Of a DNA stretch of 64,000 bases, positions 36,647 through 47,363 are shown piece by piece (positions within the stretch are counted from its first letter, which is position 1; each line of letters opens with the position of its first letter). Source of the stretch: Rhipidocladum racemiflorum (taxonomy: Eukaryota; Streptophyta; Magnoliopsida; Poales; Poaceae); assembly GCA_036346355.1 (NCBI GenBank), contig CM070572.1, positions 11,043,001-11,107,000 on the forward strand. Direction: 5' to 3'. Made by a program: the position numbers and the translations under genes. The notes beneath the pieces are model-generated. The model was given only the letters and a program-made list of their open reading frames with translations. It made no database searches and had not been told where the DNA came from.

Positions 36647-37081
36647 TTAGCATTGAGTAAGTGTAGTGTGGAACTGCCATGAATTTTGCCAAGCCGGGTC
36701 TTCCCAAGATAGCGTGTATGCTGTCTTGAAATCGGCTACTTCAAAGTTCATGTACTCAGTCCTGTAATTGTCTTTCGTGCCGAACATGACGGGCAAAGCA
36801 ATTTGCCCGAGTGGCACAGAAGAAGTTCCAGGGATTACTCCATGGAATGGTGACGGACTTTGCTTGAGCTCGGTCCGTGGTATCTTCATGTTGTCGAGGG
36901 TTTTAGCAAATAGAATATTGAGCCTGCTACCTCCATCGATCAGCACCCTCTTGAGTTTTACGCTGCGGATGACTGTATCCAGCACCAAAGGATATCTGCT
37001 AGGGAAAGGTATGTGATCGGGGTGATCTGAGCGATCAAAGGTGATGGGAGCTTCTGACCACTTTAGATATTGGGGGGTCAC
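36647..37081 (-). pseudogene. Gypsy aspartic protease remnant
   Basis: The stretch includes VLIDGGSRLNILFAKTL, the retropepsin-like active site in the DGGS form usual for Tat-group elements. The frame is lost near 36720 before the linker to reverse transcriptase. Confidence 0.8.
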
Positions 37082-37243
37082 CGGTGTGATCGCATTGATA
37101 TCCCGAGCGGTAAGCTTTTGTTTCCGCTTGGACTCATATGCACCTGAGCCCCCAAATATGAAGTTGAGCTCTTGTTCGATCTCTGGGAACTCGCCTTCTG
37201 CTGAGGGGTCATTTTTCTTTCCAGCCTCCTTCTTGTCTTTGGG

Positions 37244-38876
37244 TTATGTCCGGTTCCAATTTTCCCGTGCGAATCTTTTCAAAGTGAAGCAATCTTTTGC
37301 CGCGTGCTTTCCCTTCGGGTGGAAAGGGCATTGGGCATTCATTACTTCGTCGTATTCTTTGTTCTGGGGAGCTCTCGTCCTTCCACGCTCGGCGGTTGCA
37401 ACTAGATCCTCTCCCTTCTGCTTTTTCTCCTTTTGTTTCGGGGGTTCGGTGTGATCTTTTTTGTCTTTTTGCTGGGGTCGATCCTCCCGGCGTTCTGCTA
37501 GTGCATCCGACGCGACTGCATAGCGATCAACCAAGGCGGACATCTCCTAGGGCGTGGTTGGAGGTTTCTGGGACATCTTTTTGATGAGATCGGGATCGTT
37601 GACGCCTTTCTGGAAGGCCGCGATGACGACCGCGTCCGAGATGTCCTGAACCGTATTCTTTTTCTATGTGAATCGCCAGATGAACTCCCTCAGGGATTCG
37701 TTCTTCTTTTGATGGAGTTGGTAGACGTCCCAGGGGGTTCCAGGCTTCTCGAAAGTGCCCTGAAATTCTGTGATGAATTGGTCACAGAGGTCTCCCCAAG
37801 AGTCAATGGAATCTCTTGGAAGCCCTGTAAGCCACGCTTGGGCCGAAGGGGCCAACATGACCGACAGATAGTTTGCCATCACGTTGTGGTCACCTCCAGC
37901 TGCCTTGACTGCGAGGGAATAGACCTGCAGCCAGTCCTCTGGGTCTCTTTTTCCGTCGAACTTGGTAATGCCTTTCGGGTTAAAACCGTATGGCCACTAC
38001 ACTCGGCGGAGGTGAGCAGTAAATGCTCTGATCCCGTCGATAGGTCCTTCGTTGCGTTGTGCACGATGGTGGCGTGGTGAAGAATCTACTCGACGATCAT
38101 CATCTCGGTGCGGGCTGTGTCGGCCTTTGTGATTACCGTAGTCGGAGGCCCGATTGCGGAGATGCCAACTGTTCTGATCATGATCAATGCCAAAACGTTC
38201 GTGGTCATCATCCCGGCGGCGCCGCTCATCGTCGTCCTGTTCTCGTCTTCTAGCATCGAGGTCTTGGCGAAGGTCGCGGTGGATAATGGAGCGAGCGTCC
38301 CTGTCGCAGGGGGACTTGTGCCGACTGCTTTTCGTCCGACTGCGGCCGGTCTGACTGCTTGCCGTGTGGGTTCCTTCTTCTGTACGTGGGGGCTTCATCG
38401 TCTTGCCCCGCTGGTTGTGCTGAATTGCCGTAGCCGTCACCATGGCTTTTACTTGCGCCACGATCGGTGCAGCTAGGCTATCGGATTCGATCATGGGTCC
38501 CAAGGTATCAAGGAGTGTTTTGGTGGCCATGATATTTTGCTGCGGAGTTTGGAAAACCGATTGGTTCCCCATTCTAGCATGCAAGATATCATCGTTGACG
38601 TTGCGTGCCCGATTTTGAAGAGACCGGGCGCGGTCATCTGGGTCTTCATGTTGAGAGAGCTCCATCTCGATCTCCTCGGGTCCCCGTCGATTCTGTGATT
38701 CAGGAAGACTGCTTTCGATCACGAATATCGAGCGGAAACCATGAAAGCCCTCGGACCAGATCTGATCTGAGTCCGAAGGGGTGAGGGTGCCATGCTCGTT
38801 AGTGATGAAGTGTAGACTTCCGAAGCAAAAAACCTGGCCTGGAGCGAAGGTGATGCCATCTTCGAAAGCCATCAAA
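37244..38876 (-). pseudogene. Gypsy gag remnant
   Basis: A start near 38876 (MAFEDGITFAPGQVF) leads into a charged, Arg/Asp-rich region ending at a nonsense codon at 37997. The frame then resumes in the Retrotrans_gag core (MLAPSAQAWLTGLP, then WGDLCDQFITEFQGTFE) at about 37882-37664. A second stop near 37664 and a third near 37547 interrupt it. A CCHC-like knuckle is visible as CPFHPKGKHAAKDC near 37310-37350. All breaks look like point mutations, as in an old methylated copy. Confidence 0.85.
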
Positions 38877-39440
38877 ATCACTCGGGTTGATCTTCGCGCT
38901 GCCCCTACCTGGCGCGCTAACTGTCGACATTTGGTATCGGCAATAATCAGAGACACGATCGAAACTGATCCTTTAGCCCCTACGTGTCCCCTCCTTGCGT
39001 CCGCCAATAACAGGCCCCAATGTTCTCCATATTTGACAAATAGTCACGCTACGACATTACTAGAGGAATTTTTGGTGTTAAACAAAGTTTTCGTGGCAAT
39101 TTTTTTGTCAGCGCATCAAACTTTCTAGCAAAGGTGCTGCAAGACACATATTTCATTTCTTTTATCCCAATTAATCTCCTTGATACTCAATAACATCACA
39201 CAAAGTACAATACATCATCAACACATAGAACTGAAAGTCCTATCAGTGCTACCATCTAAGGAGATGGTAAGATCACATTGACTAATCTTTATTACTTTTA
39301 GTGGCTAGCGTATATTATCTTATATATATAAGTTGAAATGATAAGTCACACATTTGATCTGCAGTTCTCCATTGGATGCACAATAAAGCTAGTTATGTGT
39401 GTGACTCGAACGTAGCAAATATGTCGATGTTGGGGCTAGC

Positions 39441-40965
39441 TCAGCGCCTCGCCTTCAAGGAAAGGACAATGACAGGGTACTTGGTCTTCACTTTCTCGAG
39501 GTGCTTCGCAACATTTTGCGCATATATCTCAAAGAGATCGTCAAGTATATACTTCCCAAAATGGTGTGCAATCAGAGGCTCAGCCACAGCCCTTATGCTC
39601 TTGGCGGCGTTGACGCCGCTCTGAATGCTGTCAAGCACCAGATCACCATCCAAGTCATCATGGGGGTCCCAGTTCGACTCGAAAAGCTCGATGTGATTGA
39701 TGTCAAACAACTCACTCTGTGCAATCACTACCTTCACTTCGTCGACTGAAGGTGAGTAGAATGGCAGGTTGAAGGAGTTCAGCTTCTCCTCCTCCACACG
39801 TCCCTGCCATGCATCAGAAACAATGACCGAGTTCACCGAGTTCAGTGCACAGTTCATGAGTTGAATTCAGTTAAAGTATTAAGTGTATGTTGATGCTAAC
39901 ATAACAGTAGATTAGCCCGCTCTTTTTATATAACAATATCTAAGTACATGATGTTAGATTGACCCCATTTACGTTTTCCTCCCAGCTCCGCCCTGCAGGT
40001 ACGCAACTACGCACGTACCTCTTGGACTAGCGATTGAAGAGCCTGCGCAAGAAGCCCCCACAGGTAGCTCACTTCGCCGCGCAACACATCTTTGTTCTTC
40101 CTGCCTAGGAACGTCAGCACCATCTGGCCGTCAGCGACGAGCTCATTGTAACGCAGCTGGAGGAACAACCAGAAGTCCTTCTGGAACTGCTTCTGGTACA
40201 GCTCGACCACCGCCGGCGGCGTGGTCTCCCAGATGTATATGTTGCCCTCATTCAAGATCGCGCCTCTCGCGAGCTCCTCAGGCACCTAGACACATACGTC
40301 ACAAATCACAATGTGCATGTGCTCAGGTCGGTGAGGAAGTCCCCCCGAATTGACAAAACTTGCAGTACTACTTGCAGGTCATGTGCACCAACATTTTTCT
40401 CGGTTTGTGCGTACCTTGGAGCGCCACATGAGGCAGTAGGAGGAGTGGAAGAGGTGAACGCAGCGGTCAGGGAAGATCCTGGTGTAGAAGGAGCCTGGCA
40501 ATCCAGCAACGTAGTAGGGAGGCAGCGCCTCCCCCTTCTCCTTCGCAGCAAGCTTGTTGAACAGCTCCAGGGACTGGAAGATGAGGTTGAAGTCGTTGCC
40601 GGGGAGGTCGTTCAGGAAGAACTGGACGTACACCGGCGGCTGGCCCTGCCTCTCGCAGCCGTCGGCGATCGCGCCGAGCACCTCGGAGACGACGAGGAGC
40701 GTGTTGGGCCCCGAGGAGCAGCCGAGGTCGGCCACGACCATCGTGCCCGGGAGGGAGAGCGACGCCTGCGCTTCCTCCACGGCCTTGTGAAGCAGTGGTC
40801 TCGTCTTCAGTATGGCCTTTTCCTGCAAAGAACATGTCAAGAATGCATGCATGTTGATTCATAGGGGGCATGTAATGCAGAAATACAGACTTGAGTCCTG
40901 GAGTTGGTGGCGTAGCTGGTCTCGCCGTCGCCCCTGCTCATGTGGAGCTCGCGCTCTACGTTCAT
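39441..40965 (-). CDS. SABATH carboxyl methyltransferase, copy B (4 exons)
   Basis: Paralogue of the gene at 9379-11057 with identical structure. Exons: 40965-40891, 40822-40415, 40285-40019, 39803-39441, giving 370 residues. All splice sites are GT-AG and phase 0; intron 1 is 68 bp in both genes. SAM-site residues (Asp57, Asp97, Ser136, Phe137), Gln25 and Met157-Trp158 are kept. Fifteen residues differ from copy A: K2N, L24T, V45A, R68L, R80G, C145R, K204Q, A236L and seven in exon 4. Position 236 precedes Trp237 and corresponds, in my alignment by motif, to a residue lining the aromatic pocket of Clarkia salicylate methyltransferase (Ile225), so the substrate range may differ. Intron 3 lacks the MITE of copy A. 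The frame is intact. Expression cannot be judged from sequence. Confidence 0.93.
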
Positions 40966-41093
40966 GGCTGCAAGAGTGCAGCAGCAAACAGCCTAGCTTT
41001 TTGCGAGGACTCGGCTATCTCTAGAGGCTTGGTTTTTTTTTTGTTCGCTATATAGTACGTTGCAGCTGCAGTTGCAGAGCATGAGAGCGCCTC

Positions 41094-41102
41094 AATTTAT
41101 AG
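41094..41102 (-). promoter_or_regulatory. TATA box of SABATH gene B
   Basis: CTATAAATT on the minus strand, about 130 bp upstream of the ATG and conserved with copy A. The leader between them differs by small indels, including a T run near 41030-41042. Confidence 0.65.
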
Positions 41103-41204
41103 GGGCAGCCGGCCAGGGCAGGCTACTCAGCTGCTGGACGAGTTCAATATTGAATCAAGAGTAAATTTCACCAAACTATATGTTTTTGTACAAACTATAA
41201 AAAA

Positions 41205-41667
41205 ACTTGAGCATCTGTCGTTGTCTTCGCGATTATGTTGCAGCGTAGCCACTTGTTTCAGTCCAATGTTTAGCTGTAACAACTTGTTTGTCTGTCTCTT
41301 GGACTCTGTTTGCATGGATCCCGCTCATTGGCCGTGCGTTAGTTGTCGACGCACGTAAGCATTCAACAATTACAACCTGAAAAAATATCATGAAACGCAC
41401 AAGATCGATGCGGTGTAACTAGTGCATACATCATCTCAAAAAAAAAGAAAACTAGTGCATATCGATCGTAATATGAGTTTGACACTTTCTTTAAAAAAAA
41501 TCAAATTATATCACTTCAATGATTGACATCAATCGGAACACAACTCAATATATTGCCCACCATATTATACCGCTCAAAAGTCGTTTAGATGCATGAAATA
41601 CCTTTACGGTGTGGAAGAACACCACGTTAGGATAAACTAGAGCCACAAGAACAGCGTCACCTACGAC
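41205..41667. other. Upstream flank of SABATH gene B
   Basis: Matches copy A up to GATGCAT at about 41595. The remaining 70 bp has no counterpart in A. No gene is seen. CCTACGAC at 41660-41667 is the target duplication of the next element. Confidence 0.6.
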
Positions 41668-42746
41668 CAGAGTTTCACTTTTCGTTTCGAACACAAATTT
41701 CAACGTCGAGCGGTATCGAAATTCGTGAAATTTCGTTCGAAATTTGTTAAAACCCGTTTGGTTTAAAAGTCAAATGAATTTGAAATTTAGTCAAAAAGTC
41801 TCGAAACCTCCGAGCGAAATTCGCTCGAAACGGCTCGAAAAGACTCGAAAACCGATCGTAGTTTAAAAAATAGGGGAAATGTAGAAAAATTAGAGAAAAT
41901 TGTAAAAAAAATTGTTGTAAAATTTGGAAAAAGCCATTAAAGGCCAAAAATAATATTTGACGAATTACTTCAACAAATATAGCTACTAAATATAATTGAA
42001 TAAATATTGAAACATGTAGTTTGTTGTAGAGGTGTAATCTAAAATTCTGATTCAAATGTTGCATTTATTTGATCAACAATGTATTTCCATTTATTTTTTA
42101 TGCACTATAGTTGATAGTTTAATACTTGCATTCATGTTGAATATTTAGTTATGATATGCCTCTCTCAAAATAATAGGAAAAAATGATAGACGGTTTATTA
42201 TTAGAGGTCTCATATAATTCTATATTAATTGTTAACAAGTTAAACTTGGGATTTTGATTTAGTCTAATGATCTCTTAGCAGTTTATATGTGATTTTAAGA
42301 AAAACTCAGATGTACGTTCTGAATACATGTTATGATTTTATGGATAGTGCCTTTCTTGCCTCATGCTGCTGGTTTTTACAAGAAAATATTGGAACTAAAT
42401 ATACTTCAATAAATATGACAACTAAATATACTTCAACAAATATTGCTACTAAATAAATTCAAGCCTGCAGGCCGTTTTTTTTTTTTTTGATTTTTTCTAT
42501 TATCTACATTTTCGATTGCTCAAATACATCTTTAAAATTTGGATTTTCAAAAAATATTCACACCAATGGTCACAGGGCTATTAATACTAATTATAGATAA
42601 ATTTTGGATAAATTTTTTCAATTTTTTTTTTATATTTTTTCAATTTGAATTTGAACGAATTTCAGAACGGTTTTCAATTTCGGTTCCGAGCGGTACGGGC
42701 GAAATTCGCGAATTTCGTTCGGTTTTCAACGAAATTGTGAACCCTG
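41668..42746. mobile_element. Non-autonomous hAT element, ends rich in CGAAATTTCG
   Basis: The 1,079-bp element starts CAGAGTTTCAC and ends GTGAACCCTG, with a perfect 8-bp duplication CCTACGAC at 41660-41667 and 42747-42754. Both subterminal regions (about 41685-41860 and 42640-42735) are crowded with TTCGAAATTTCG and GAACGAAAT words; the centre is plain AT-rich DNA including AAATATACTTCAACAAATAT repeats near 42390-42450. No transposase is encoded. Confidence 0.9.
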
Positions 42747-42829
42747 CCTACGACGACGGCCACCACACCTGGCCGTGGCCGATCGCCCTGTAACACCCCA
42801 GCATTTAGTATGCCCTTGATGTCACCAAC

Positions 42830-43885
42830 TTTAAAGGTAACCACAACTCAAGAACAAGAACGAACACCGATAAATAATTTCTCCTTTCTAGGCACGGAAG
42901 AAAAATAAAACTCCAACAGAAATATAGGAGAGCTCAACTCTCAAATTTTCCAACTTTGATAGCCAAAACTCTTCAAGAAATCCCAAGATTTATACTTCCA
43001 AGAAGGAAGATGGATGCACTAGGGAAAACCAAATGTTCAACTAAACCTTTTCCGATAAAGATTCAAACTTAGCTCCACCCAACTCAAGGTCTGCACAAGG
43101 GGAAACTCCAACACCTTTTCTTAGATAGAGAGAACAACAACCACATAAGTTGCCTCCCCAAGACAGTCCACAATAACCAACAAAACCGGGTGTCGAAGCA
43201 AAAATAGCGACCAGAAGACGCGCAACACAAAACTCTTCTTCTTTGTCTTCACCCAAATAAGACAAAACCACAAACTGCCAAAGGAACAATCAGCGAGTAC
43301 TTCAAAACCAAACACTTTTCATTGGTTCATAACCAATGAAATACCAAGAAAACCAACCAAAATCGATCGTTAGAACGGTAAAGAACATCCGAAGGAATCC
43401 ACCACCAAACTCTTCTATTTGTCTCCAATTATCTACCCGATCTACGACAGGAAAGGTAAGCACCCTTTTAATAGTTCTTCGGTGATGGCTCTAACCGGCC
43501 ACACCGTCAAACAACAACCTTACTATAAACAAGAAGGTGACCGAAACCCTTCGACACCACAACCCCACTTTATCACAATAACAAGGACAATTCAATCAAT
43601 TCTCTCATAAACATAGCAACGTACATTATCAAATGTAGCATTCAACGTCAAGGCTTAAATACAACATTTAAGCGTAAAGCAACAATATCCATACCCCTTT
43701 CCTACTGTGCATCCATGTGTGTCAAATTTTAAATAAGTTATTCCACTTACACAAATTTTAATGTTGCTATCCTATGGCAAAATTTTAAGTATAATCTAAG
43801 CCATGTTTCTAGGTTATCCCATATCAAAATTTTAGTTAACCTTATGGTATTGCACTAAGTTCATTCACCATGAACCTGAAGCCTG
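42830..43885 (-). other. Internal region of the deleted LTR element
   Basis: About 1 kb of A- and C-rich sequence with no protein domain in any frame. Its style matches 27500-30700 of the related element. Confidence 0.55.
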
Positions 43886-43898
43886 CTCTGATACCAAC
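43886..43898 (-). promoter_or_regulatory. Primer-binding site (initiator Met tRNA)
   Basis: On the minus strand TTGGTATCAGAGC follows the LTR end GGGGTGTTACA after one or two bases. It is complementary to initiator methionine tRNA and fixes the element's orientation. Confidence 0.85.
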
Positions 43899-44174
43899 TG
43901 TAACACCCCAGCATTTAGTATGCCCTGGATGTCACCAATCATAGTAGAAGTACAACTAAATACCCTAATTAAAGACAAATTATAGTAATGGCACAAAGGC
44001 TTTAACCGAAAATTTCGGCATCATCTCCTTTGTTTTTCCATGGTTCGAAGCAACAACAAGATTATCACAAGATATATCATAATGAAAGACATCTAAAACA
44101 GCAATAACAGGTGATATAGCAACAACTTAAGTATAGAATAATGAATTCAACCACTTCACGAGCTATAACGAAGT

Positions 44175-44868
44175 TGTCGGGGATTGGGATATTCATAAGG
44201 ACTATTCTGCCCCGACGGTCATGCACTCACCGACCATAAACATCCTCGGACGCGGTACCCAAGGATGGGTCCCGAGCACCCCCATGCTCGGACACAGGCA
44301 TACCCGCTATGCCTTGGCAAAAAGTGCTCGGCTACGAGCTTTAAAGACGCGCACGAACAAACGTGCTCGACGAGGCTACGGGGCGGTCGAACCAGGACCA
44401 AAGGGACCCTCGGAGATCGCCGAAGGACGTGGTCAACCAATAAAACAGGAAAGTGGTGGTTATTTAGCCAAAGATCCAGGGAAGTTACACCAGAAATTCA
44501 AGTATGGCGAGAAACAAGGACACGTCCAAAATGGCAACTAGCATGATTTTAGGAGGCAGTTACCATGTATGTACCACGATACCTTGTATTTAAGCCCCCT
44601 CCAACAACAAGGAGAGGGGGAGCCCATGGCGAGATCCATGTATTCGTATCCTTCAATCCAATACAGAGAAACGCCTCTAGGCGACTGGACGTAGGGCTAT
44701 TATCTCAACCGTGAGAGGCCTGAACCAGGATAAAATCCTTGTGTTTATGTCTGTTCTAGTGGACCGTCTCCCACGTCTTCGACGTTACACCTTTGACAGA
44801 AAGGGGCTTTGGTTGATCCCTCATTCAACAAGTAAGCTCGGCGGGAGCCCGTTCTCCAATCGTCGACA
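44175..44868 (+). repeat. 5-prime LTR of nested element
   Basis: Begins TGTCGGGGATTGG and ends CCAATCGTCGACA. It contains its own hairpin, CCGAGCA/TGCTCGG at 44272-44291, and a TATA-like TTGTATTTAAGCC near 44585. Confidence 0.92.
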
Positions 44869-44887
44869 GCTGGCGCCGTCCGTGGGG
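44869..44887 (+). promoter_or_regulatory. Primer-binding site of nested element
   Basis: GCTGGCGCCGTCCGTGGGG directly follows the LTR; this TGGCGCCGT start is typical of grass Gypsy-type elements. Confidence 0.65.
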
Positions 44888-45029
44888 ATCGACGAATTCT
44901 TTGCCAAAGGAATCCCGAAGGCGTCATCTTCCACATCTGACGACCAATACTACACAAATTATGATGAGGAAAGGTATGTAAGATTTCTTTACCTCAATCA
45001 AACTGTGCTTAGAAGGGTTGTTCCTGTTC

Positions 45030-46600
45030 CGCGCCGAGCACGCACTTCGCTCGGGCGCGAGTCTCTTCCTCCGAGCACGCACTTCGCTCGGGGACTGATC
45101 CTGTTCCGCGCCGAGCACGCACTTCGCTCGGGCGCGAGTCTCTTCCTCCGAGCACGCACTTCGCTCGGGCGCGAGTCTCTTCCACCGAGCACGCACTTCG
45201 CTCGGGGACTGATTCTGTTCCGCGCCGAGCACGCACTTCGCTCGGGCGCGAGTCTCTTCCTCCGAGCACGCACTTCGCTCGGGCGCGAGTCTCTTCCGCG
45301 CCGAGCACGCACTTCGCTCGGGCGCGAGTCTCTTCCTCCGAGCACGCACTTCGCTCGGGAGCGAGTCTCTTCCGCGCCGAGCACGCACTTCGCTCGGGCG
45401 CGAGTCTCTTCCTCCGAAACACGCGCCGGCTCGGCGCGAAGTCTCTTCCTCCGAGCACGCGCCGGCTCGAGGGATCGATCTGTTTCGCGCTGAGCACGCG
45501 CGCCGCTCGGGCAAGAGTCTCTTCCTCCGAGCACGCACTTCGCCGGATCGATCTCTGTTCGCGCCGAAAGCACGCGCTTCGCCGGCGCGAAGTCTCTTCC
45601 GCGCCGAGCCCGCACTTCGCGCGGGCGCGAGTCTCTTCCGCGCCGAGCACGCACTTCGCTCGGGCGCGAGTCTCTTCCTCCGAGCACGCGCCGCTCGAGG
45701 ATCGATCTCTGTTCGCGCCGAGCACGCGCCGCTCGGGCGCGAGTATCTTCCTCGAGCACGCGCGCCGCTCGGGGACTGATCTGTTCGCGCCGAGCACGCG
45801 CCGCTCGGCGCGAGTCTCTTCCTCGAGCACGCGCCGGCTCGAGGGACTGATCTGTTCGCGCCGAGCACGCGCCGCCGCTCGAGCGCGAGTCTCTTCCTCC
45901 GAGCACGCACTTCGCTCGGGATCGATCTGTTCGCGCTGAAAGCACGCACTTCGCTGGCGCGAGTCTCTTCGCGCCGAAACACGCACTTCGCCGGCGCGAG
46001 TCTCTTCCTCCGAGCACGCACTTCGCCGGATCGATCTGTTCGCGCTGAAAGCACGCCTTCGCCGGCGCGAAGTCTCTTCCTCCGAGCACGCACTTCGCTC
46101 GGATCGATCTGTTCGCGCCGAGCACGCACTTCGCCGGGCGCGAAGTCTCTTCCGCGCCGAGCACGCACTTCGCCGGGCGCGAAGTCTCTTCCTCCGAAAC
46201 ACGCACTTCGCCGGATCGATCTGTTCGCGCCGAGCACGCACTTCGCCGGGCGCGAAGTCTCTTCCGCGCTGAAAGCACGCACTTCGCTCGGCGCGAAGTC
46301 TCTTCCTCCAAGCACGCACTTCGCCGGACCGATCCTGTTCCGCGCCGAGCACGCACTTCGCTCGGGCGCGAGTCTCTTCCTCCGAGCACGCACTTCGCTC
46401 GGGGACTGATCCTGTTCCGCGCCGAGCACGCACTTCGCTAGGGCGCGAGTCTCTTCCTCCGAGCACGCACTTCGCTCGGGCGCGAGTCTCTTCCTCCGAG
46501 CACGCACTTCGCTCGGGGACTGATCCTGTTCCGCGCCGAGCACGCACTTCGCTCGGGCGCGAGTCTCTTCCTCCGAGCACGCACTTCGCTCGGGGACGCA
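45030..46600. repeat. Tandem hairpin array, about 42 units of 33-40 bp
   Basis: The basic unit is CCGAGCACGCACTTCGCTCGG plus a linker. Its first 21 bases fold as a perfect 6-bp stem, CCGAGC with GCTCGG, and a 9-nt loop ACGCACTTC. Two linker types interleave: GCGCGAGTCTCTTCCTC (37-bp unit) and GGACTGATCCTGTTCCGCG (about 40-bp unit). The first ten and last seven units are nearly identical; the middle 25 are degenerate with many one-base indels. The period is not a multiple of three and stop codons are rare, which leaves all three minus-strand frames open for 460-580 codons. I do not regard these as genes. Confidence 0.92.
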
Positions 46601-46610
46601 CCTAAATTCC

Positions 46611-47260
46611 TCCAAACGAGCATCGCGTTTGGGGACTTTTCTTGTTCTGGGCCAAGAGTGCACTGCGTTTGAGCACAGGTCTACCAGTTTCTTTCCCTGG
46701 ACATCTGGTCCATGTCCAGGATGCGGCAGCTCGAGCTGGTCTCGTCTGTCAGTTCCTCGAGCATTTGACCAATGCTTGGGATGCAGCAGTGTGAGTCCGC
46801 TCGCTATCTGCTAGTTGCCTAGACATCTGATCCATGTCTAGTTCCCCTGTGCACCTGATCCGTGCATGGGATGCGGCAGCATGTGTTTGTTCACAGTCTG
46901 CTAGTTATCTTTCCCCTAGGCATATGATCCATGCTTGGGATGCAGCAGTGTGAGTCCGCTCGCTATCTGCTAGTTGCCTAGACATCTGATCCATGTCTAG
47001 TTCCCCTGTGCACCTGATCCATGCATGGGATGCGGCAGCATGTGTTTGTTCACTGTCTGCTAGTTACCCTTTTGCTAGGCGTCTGATCCATGCCTAGCGT
47101 CCCCGGGCCTCTGATCCACGCTCGGGACGAGTTTCGATCGCATTTTATTTTTCCCGCTCGGTGCAGCTCGTGCCGACCCTTTTCCCCGAGCATGGTTCGC
47201 TCGGGATGTGATAGTATGAGCCTGCCTCAGCTATCAGTTCCTTTTCCTGGTTGTTTCATG
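46611..47260 (+). repeat. Train of longer hairpins with variable stems and constant loop
   Basis: At least ten stem-loops: CCAAACG/CGTTTGG at 46612-46632; CCTGGACAT/ATGTCCAGG at 46696-46720; CGAGCAT/ATGCTTG at about 46758-46778; CTAGACAT/ATGTCTAG at 46819-46841; CCTGTGCAC/GTGCATGGG at 46846-46870; CCTAGGCAT/ATGCTTGGG at 46915-46939; repeats of these at about 46979-47030; CTAGGCGT/ATGCCTAG near 47075-47098; CCCGAGC/GCTCGGG near 47188-47208. Loops are 7 nt and mostly CTGATCC. Many are followed by GGGATGCGGCAG or GGGATGCAGCAG. A roughly 159-bp period is visible at 46770-47060. Confidence 0.85.
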
Positions 47261-47363
47261 ACCAGATGCTGAGGTAAGTGCTCCACCATCAAGAATTCAA
47301 TCCCTCCTTGAACTTCTCAGTCTCAAGGAGATGACCCATCTCACTTGAGCCTCGGGGACTAGC

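Larger units (their letters stand above)
34880..39010 (-). mobile_element. Ty3/Gypsy element (Tat-like), truncated and decayed
   Basis: Gag and pol lie on the minus strand, with the upstream end at the right. Around 38910-38930 the minus strand reads TGTCGACA, the end of an LTR, followed by GTTAGCGCGCCAGGTAGGGG, a primer-binding-site region typical of grass Tat-group elements. Only about 85 bp of that LTR remain (to about 39010). The left end stops inside an extra RNase H domain, so integrase and the 3-prime LTR are missing. Confidence 0.85.

Noticed and set aside
44924..46663. Open frames of 579, 530 and 463 codons on the minus strand and 260 codons on the plus strand
   Set aside because: All three minus frames are open over the same DNA, the translations are the same few low-complexity phrases, and the unit length is not a multiple of three. 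This is a stop-poor tandem array, not protein coding.
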